Positions 46,646 through 48,329 of a stretch of DNA of 48,329 bases are shown here, one piece after another. This stretch comes from Betaproteobacteria bacterium (GTDB taxonomy: Bacteria; Pseudomonadota; Gammaproteobacteria; Burkholderiales; Burkholderiaceae_C): contig RFYV01000019.1 of NCBI GenBank assembly GCA_009921265.1, forward strand, positions 1-48,329, given 5' to 3'. Under the pieces are notes generated by a model. It saw only the letters and a program-made list of their open reading frames with translations. It searched no databases and was not told where the DNA came from. The translations under genes and the position numbers were made by a program. Within the stretch, counting starts at the first letter, position 1. The number at the start of each line of letters is the position of its first letter.

Positions 46646-48329
46646 CTATGAAGCTAAATCAATTTTTAGCAATTCCAAACCTTCGGCCACTTGATCCCCC
46701 ACAGCAAACAACAATTCAGCGACTGTTCCATCTGCGGGCGACGCCAAGGCGTGTTCCATCTTCATCGCTTCCATCACCGCAAGTACTTGTCCTTTTTTAA
46801 CCGGGTCACCCGCTTTGACGTGAAACGCAATCACCTTGCCCGGCATGGGCGCCGTCAATCGACCCGCAGTTGAAATGTCTGCATGTTGATGCGTCAACAC
46901 ATCTATCCATTGCACGCAATGCTCGCCCTGCGATGTGAAGATGCTGGCCTGTGTACCGTGTAAATAAACATGCGCGTTCCATGTTTGATCGCCAAAGCGT
47001 ATCGACATGGATTTGTCATGTGCTTGGAATTCAAAAATCAAAGACTCGCCACTATCGATCGATAACTGATAGCCACCACGATGCAAATAGGTGAGTTGTG
47101 CCACACATTGTGCATCGCCACTTTCAATTTCAAATCGGCGTTGTGGTGTATTCCATGGCGTCCAAGCGTCTCTCTTGGCAAAGGGATGCACCCACCCGTT
47201 TGCATCGGCTTGAATCGATTTGAATTCTTTCGATACGACTTGAGCAACCATACTCGCCATGCAAACATCCATACTGATGGATTGTTGATGAAATAATTGA
47301 TTTTTTTCTCGCTCAATCAACGCGGTATCCAAATAAGGTTTAGAGAACGATTGTGTTTTTAAAACGTGGCGCAAAAAAGAAATATTGTTAGCCACACCCA
47401 CCACATGAAATTGCGACAAGGCTTGATCGAGTTTTGCAAGGGCTTGCTCGCGAGTCTCGCCATGCACAATGAGTTTGGCAATCATCGAATCGTAATAAGG
47501 ACTAATCACATCACCCTGTCTAAAACCATCATCGACGCGCACATCACTCACCGCAAAGGATGAAGCCTGCGGCGTTTGATAAACATCCAAACAGCCCGTC
47601 GCAGGTAAAAAATCTCGATCAGGGTTTTCTGCGCAAATGCGCGCCTCAATAGCGTGTCCTTTAATTTGAAGTTGATCTTGCTTCAACGGCAAGGCGTCAC
47701 CGCTTGCAATTCGCAACTGCCACTCCACCAAATCCAGTCCAGTAATCGCTTCGGTAACAGGATGCTCCACTTGCAAACGCGTATTCATCTCCATGAAAAA
47801 AAACTGCATGCCTTTGTCGCTTTGCTCGACAATAAATTCAACCGTACCCGCACCCACATATTTCACCGCTTGTGCTGCTGCGACCGCGGCTTGCCCCATT
47901 CGCACTCGCATCTCATTGGTGAGTCCTGGTGCAGGCGCCTCTTCCAATACTTTTTGATGTCGACGTTGAACCGAGCAATCGCGCTCAAATAAATAAACGC
48001 AATCGCCTTGTGCGTCTGCAAAAATTTGAATTTCTATATGGCGTGGGCGTTGAACATATTTTTCAATCAATACCGCCGCATCTCCAAAACTTGAAGTGGC
48101 TTCACGCTGACACGATGCCAATGCGTCTTCAAAATCTTTTTCTTGCTCAACGATTCGCATGCCTTTTCCACCACCGCCCGCACTGGCTTTAATCAAAACA
48201 GGATAGCTAATTCGTTTGGCTTCTTGCTTTAGCAATGCGGGAGATTGATCTGCACCGTGATAGCCAGGTACGAGCGGCACTTTGGCTTTTTCCATTAATT
48301 GTTTGGATGCGGCTTTGAGTCCCATGGCC
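46646..48329 (-). CDS. mccA: Biotin-dependent acyl-CoA carboxylase alpha subunit, 5' end outside window
   Basis: Probably the alpha subunit of 3-methylcrotonyl-CoA carboxylase, which carboxylates the leucine intermediate using biotin and ATP. The frame is open to the window edge, and the sequence entering it (AMGLKAASKQLMEKAKVPL) is normally about residue 115, so roughly 110 N-terminal residues lie beyond. Visible parts: the ATP-grasp domain (IKASAGGGGKGMR, MEMNTRLQVEHPVTE), the biotin-carboxylase C-domain (GHAIEARICAENP), a linker/BT domain, and the biotinyl domain with EAMKMEH near the end. The choice of methylcrotonyl- over propionyl-CoA rests on the downstream HMG-CoA lyase and general resemblance, and is inference. 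Confidence 0.9.
   Translation of the reverse strand, partial: AMGLKAASKQLMEKAKVPLVPGYHGADQSPALLKQEAKRISYPVLIKASAGGGGKGMRIVEQEKDFEDALASCQREATSSFGDAAVLIEKYVQRPRHIEIQIFADAQGDCVYLFERDCSVQRRHQKVLEEAPAPGLTNEMRVRMGQAAVAAAQAVKYVGAGTVEFIVEQSDKGMQFFFMEMNTRLQVEHPVTEAITGLDLVEWQLRIASGDALPLKQDQLQIKGHAIEARICAENPDRDFLPATGCLDVYQTPQASSFAVSDVRVDDGFRQGDVISPYYDSMIAKLIVHGETREQALAKLDQALSQFHVVGVANNISFLRHVLKTQSFSKPYLDTALIEREKNQLFHQQSISMDVCMASMVAQVVSKEFKSIQADANGWVHPFAKRDAWTPWNTPQRRFEIESGDAQCVAQLTYLHRGGYQLSIDSGESLIFEFQAHDKSMSIRFGDQTWNAHVYLHGTQASIFTSQGEHCVQWIDVLTHQHADISTAGRLTAPMPGKVIAFHVKAGDPVKKGQVLAVMEAMKMEHALASPADGTVAELLFAVGDQVAEGLELLKIDLAS

Noticed and set aside
1..48329. CRISPR array, prophage, integrase or toxin-antitoxin pair
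   Set aside because: No direct-repeat arrays, integrase, capsid, transposase or paired small toxin-antitoxin ORFs were seen.

Overview
The window is an ordinary bacterial chromosome segment of Burkholderiales (Betaproteobacteria) character, with a fairly low GC content for the group (mid-40s percent by eye). Evidence for this placement is the gene content: an ahcY-metF pair behind an S-adenosylhomocysteine riboswitch, a tandem double-length UvrA, an AtmA-type ABC exporter, an HMG-CoA lyase / DUF1289 / hydroxychromene-carboxylate isomerase run, and an MHS transporter with a large periplasmic insert. Several of these recall Comamonadaceae, but I cannot name the species. Genes are tightly packed on both strands, and many pairs overlap by 1-4 bases. 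No rRNA, tRNA, CRISPR array or intact insertion sequence was found.

Layout. 1-9590: the DNA-repair nuclease Cho, a decayed small gene, the amino-sugar genes glmS and glmU around an Lrp/AsnC regulator, a DUF6279-like lipoprotein, a frameshifted metallo-beta-lactamase-fold hydrolase, 5-formyl-THF cyclo-ligase and a Slt lytic transglycosylase. 9601-15955: an ABC exporter, a YciA-type thioesterase, a TetR-acyl-CoA dehydrogenase-enoyl-CoA hydratase operon with a clear TetR operator over its promoter, and a histidine phosphatase. 15895-21411: ruvAB, phoH-ybeY, dbpA (joined to ybeY by a shared inverted repeat) and a CDF metal exporter. 21412-22321: an AT-rich decayed stretch. 22322-30878: tyrS diverging from an M23 endopeptidase-anmK pair, erpA, rplM-rpsI, rlmJ, and metF/ahcY. 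30879-31050: SAH riboswitch and promoter. 31182-32938: a wrecked hybrid histidine kinase. 32976-48329: prfC, an MFS exporter, the 1938-residue UvrA, a small membrane-anchored protein, an MHS transporter and a leucine-degradation operon ending in a biotin-dependent carboxylase alpha subunit cut by the window edge.

Functional themes. Cell-wall supply and turnover (GlmS, GlmU, Slt, M23 peptidase, AnmK), DNA repair (Cho, UvrA, RuvAB), translation and ribosome maturation (TyrS, L13, S9, RlmJ, YbeY, DbpA, RF3), the methyl cycle (AhcY, MetF, formyl-THF cyclo-ligase) and acyl-CoA / leucine catabolism. There is no evident new defence or mobile system. The most notable items are the fused UvrA, the layered control upstream of ahcY, the inverted repeat that supplies the ends of both ybeY and dbpA, and three decayed loci whose in-frame nonsense codons are all TAA or TAG.
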